A DNA stretch of 64,000 nucleotides, from the NCBI RefSeq assembly GCF_003710105.1, contig NZ_CP033325.1:1736001-1800000 (forward strand), given 5' to 3'. Below, one piece after another: positions 62,466-64,000 of the stretch. How positions within the stretch are numbered: the stretch's first letter is position 1; every line of letters starts with the position of its first letter. Below the pieces are notes generated by a model. It was not told the DNA's origin. It did not search any database and saw only the letters and a program-made list of their open reading frames with translations. A program made the translations under genes and the position numbers. The DNA comes from Georgenia faecalis. GTDB taxonomy: Bacteria > Actinomycetota > Actinomycetes > Actinomycetales > Actinomycetaceae.

Positions 62466-64000
62466 TCACCACAGGTCGGTGGGATCCACGCGGACCGTGA
62501 CGGCGTCGGGCTCCTTGTGGGCGCTGCGCAACGCGGAGGCGGCGGCGAGCTCGCGGGTGAGCTCGCCCCCGCGGTGCCGCTCGATGCGCACGAGCGCCCG
62601 CGAGCGCCCCTCGGCCAGGGGCACCGGTCCGAGCACCTCCCCGCCCGGGGGGAGGGTGAGGTGGCGCAGGTAGGCGGCGACGGCGGCCGGCTCGCCGTCC
62701 ACCGCCGCCATCCGCACGGCCGGCGGCAGGTGCAGCTCGGTGCGCTCGGCGAGCTCGCGGGCGGCGAAGCCGGCCGGGTCCCAGCGGACCAGCGCCTGGG
62801 CGGGTCCGGGGGCCGGATCCCCGAGGAGCAGGACGCGCCCGCCGTCGGCGGCGGGCCGGACCAGCGCCGCGGCGGCCGTCCAGCGGCGCAGCGCCTCCAC
62901 CGAGGCCCACAGCTCCGGGCGCGCCGTGCTCGCCGCGGCGTCGAGGAGCAGCGCCGCGGTGTACCCGCCCTCGGCGCGCGGCTCGGCGCCGGGGGTGGCG
63001 ATGACCAGCCGCGGGCGGCCGTCGACGTCGCCCACGACGCCGTGGTCCGCCCGGGCGCCGGAGACGAGGACCGGCACGGCCGGAAACGCGCGCCCCAGCT
63101 CCTCGGCGGTGCGGCCCGACCCCACCCGGCGCGCGCGCAGCGCGGTGGCCTGGCAGTGCGGGCACGTCCAGCCGGCGTCGGGCCGGGCGCACCAGCGGCA
63201 GGACGGCGCCGAGCGGGCGGAGGCCAAGCCCATCGGCCCGCCGCAGTGGCGGCACCGGGCCGGCTCTCGGCACCGCTCGCAGGCGACGACCGGGACGTAG
63301 CCGGCGCGGGGCACCTGGACGAGGACGGGGCCGGTGCCGAGCGCGTCGCGGACGAGGCGCCACGCCGGGTGCGGGATGCGGGCGTGCGCCGCCGGCCCCT
63401 CGCGGGCGAGGTCGAGGGCGCCCGGGGCCTCGACCCGGGGCGCGTGCGTGCGCACGGTGGCCCGCGCGGCCTGGACCGGCCGGGCCCACCCCTCGGCGAC
63501 GAGGAGCTCGGCCTCGACCGAGCGGGAGAACGAGCCGAGGAGGAGGGCGGCGTCCTCGCGCTCGGCGCGCAGGGTGAGGACCTGCCGGGCGTGCGGGTAG
63601 GGCGCCCGCGGCTCGGCGAGGGCGTCGTCGCCGTCGTCCCAGCACACCACCAGCCCCAGGTCGCGGACCGGCGCGAACGCGGCCGAGCGCGTCCCGACGA
63701 CCACCCGCGCGCGGCCCAGCAGGAGCGTGAGGAAGCTGCGGTACCGCCGCCCCGGCCCGTCCTCGGCGAGCAGCTGGCGCACGGGCTCGTCGGGCAGCGC
63801 GGCCCCCAGGCCGGCGGCCACCGCCGCGACGTCCCGGGAGTCCGGGACGACGACGAGCACGCCGCGGCCCGAGGCGAGGGTGGCGGCGGCGGCCTCGGCG
63901 ACGGCGTCGATCCACGGGGGTCCGGCCGCGTCCGGCAGCGCCGTCCACACCGCGCGCGGGGACTGCCCCTGGGCGAGCCGGTTGACGAACGCCGGCCCCC
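62466..64000 (-). CDS. priA: Primosomal protein N' PriA (partial, helicase motifs degenerate)
   Basis: About 511 codons to the right edge; the N-terminus is outside. The 3'-DNA-binding/helicase-like body lacks a Walker A lysine: the region that should hold GxTGSGKT reads GRGVLVVVPDSRDVAAVAAG. Zinc-binding cysteines are intact (VACERCREPARCRHCG, SCRWCARPDAGWTCPHC). Actinobacterial PriA proteins are known to lack helicase activity and probably serve as replication-restart scaffolds. It is followed by a HAD gene and then fmt, the conserved actinobacterial order priA-fmt-rsmB-rpe. Confidence 0.9.
   Translation of the reverse strand, partial: GPAFVNRLAQGQSPRAVWTALPDAAGPPWIDAVAEAAAATLASGRGVLVVVPDSRDVAAVAAGLGAALPDEPVRQLLAEDGPGRRYRSFLTLLLGRARVVVGTRSAAFAPVRDLGLVVCWDDGDDALAEPRAPYPHARQVLTLRAEREDAALLLGSFSRSVEAELLVAEGWARPVQAARATVRTHAPRVEAPGALDLAREGPAAHARIPHPAWRLVRDALGTGPVLVQVPRAGYVPVVACERCREPARCRHCGGPMGLASARSAPSCRWCARPDAGWTCPHCQATALRARRVGSGRTAEELGRAFPAVPVLVSGARADHGVVGDVDGRPRLVIATPGAEPRAEGGYTAALLLDAAASTARPELWASVEALRRWTAAAALVRPAADGGRVLLLGDPAPGPAQALVRWDPAGFAARELAERTELHLPPAVRMAAVDGEPAAVAAYLRHLTLPPGGEVLGPVPLAEGRSRALVRIERHRGGELTRELAAASALRSAHKEPDAVTVRVDPTDLW

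Overview
This 64 kb window is chromosomal DNA from a very GC-rich actinobacterium, most likely a Micrococcales-type organism (inference). The grounds are actinobacterial marker genes (rbpA, pafB/pafC with tatA/tatC and helY, the garA-ftsR-DUF151-MerR group, a PriA without helicase motifs), heavy use of GTG starts, and many genes whose start codon lies 6-7 bases after a TAnnnT-type -10 box, the arrangement of leaderless transcripts. The window has about 70 protein genes, one clear FMN riboswitch, several terminator hairpins and several unexplained operator-like arrays. No tRNA, rRNA, CRISPR array or insertion sequence was recognised.

Left part (1-20,500): a YihY/BrkB membrane protein enters from the edge, followed by an SDR epimerase, an LLM-class F420/flavin oxidoreductase and a helical hypothetical protein. 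Next is the conserved actinobacterial run CDP-alcohol phosphatidyltransferase, DUF881, DUF1290, DUF881, garA, ftsR, DUF151 nuclease-like, MerR, here without the gcvH found at this place in mycobacteria. Then come a DUF2510 surface protein, a lipoprotein penicillin-binding protein with a cupin, a two-domain methyltransferase, a RibD/DHFR-like protein, an AraC-type regulator coupled to a UvrA-like ABC protein, a GNAT acetyltransferase, and a CtaG-like/DUF2243 pair.

Middle part (20,500-39,300) is the most unusual. Two close DUF1269 paralogues with near-identical leaders face each other as inverted copies and enclose a block of about 17.6 kb. The block holds a urease operon on the minus strand (ureA, a CbiX-like protein with a His-rich tail, ureB, ureC, ureF, ureG, ureD, urea transporter) that runs with overlapping genes into a FecCD-type metal importer (permease, binding protein, ATPase), a degenerate ABC ATPase and a YhgE/Pip membrane protein. 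No ureE is present; the His-rich CbiX-like protein may take its place. Divergent from ureA are two crcB fluoride exporters, led by a 20-residue leader ORF, and a large channel-FUSC fusion protein. A GATCATT element repeated about every 23 bp lies between ureA and crcB and recurs before the fusion gene, which suggests one shared regulator.

Right part (39,300-64,000): an aldo/keto reductase, rbpA, the polyprenol-mannose synthase/lnt pair, helY, tatC, tatA, pafC, pafB, a DUF3866 protein, and a small type III polyketide cluster (UbiA prenyltransferase divergent from PKS, isoprenylcysteine-type methyltransferase and FAD oxidoreductase). These are followed by a PH-domain protein with hisG and hisE, a RibXY-type flavin transporter under an FMN riboswitch, and rpe, rsmB, fmt, a HAD phosphatase and priA, which leaves the window at the right edge.
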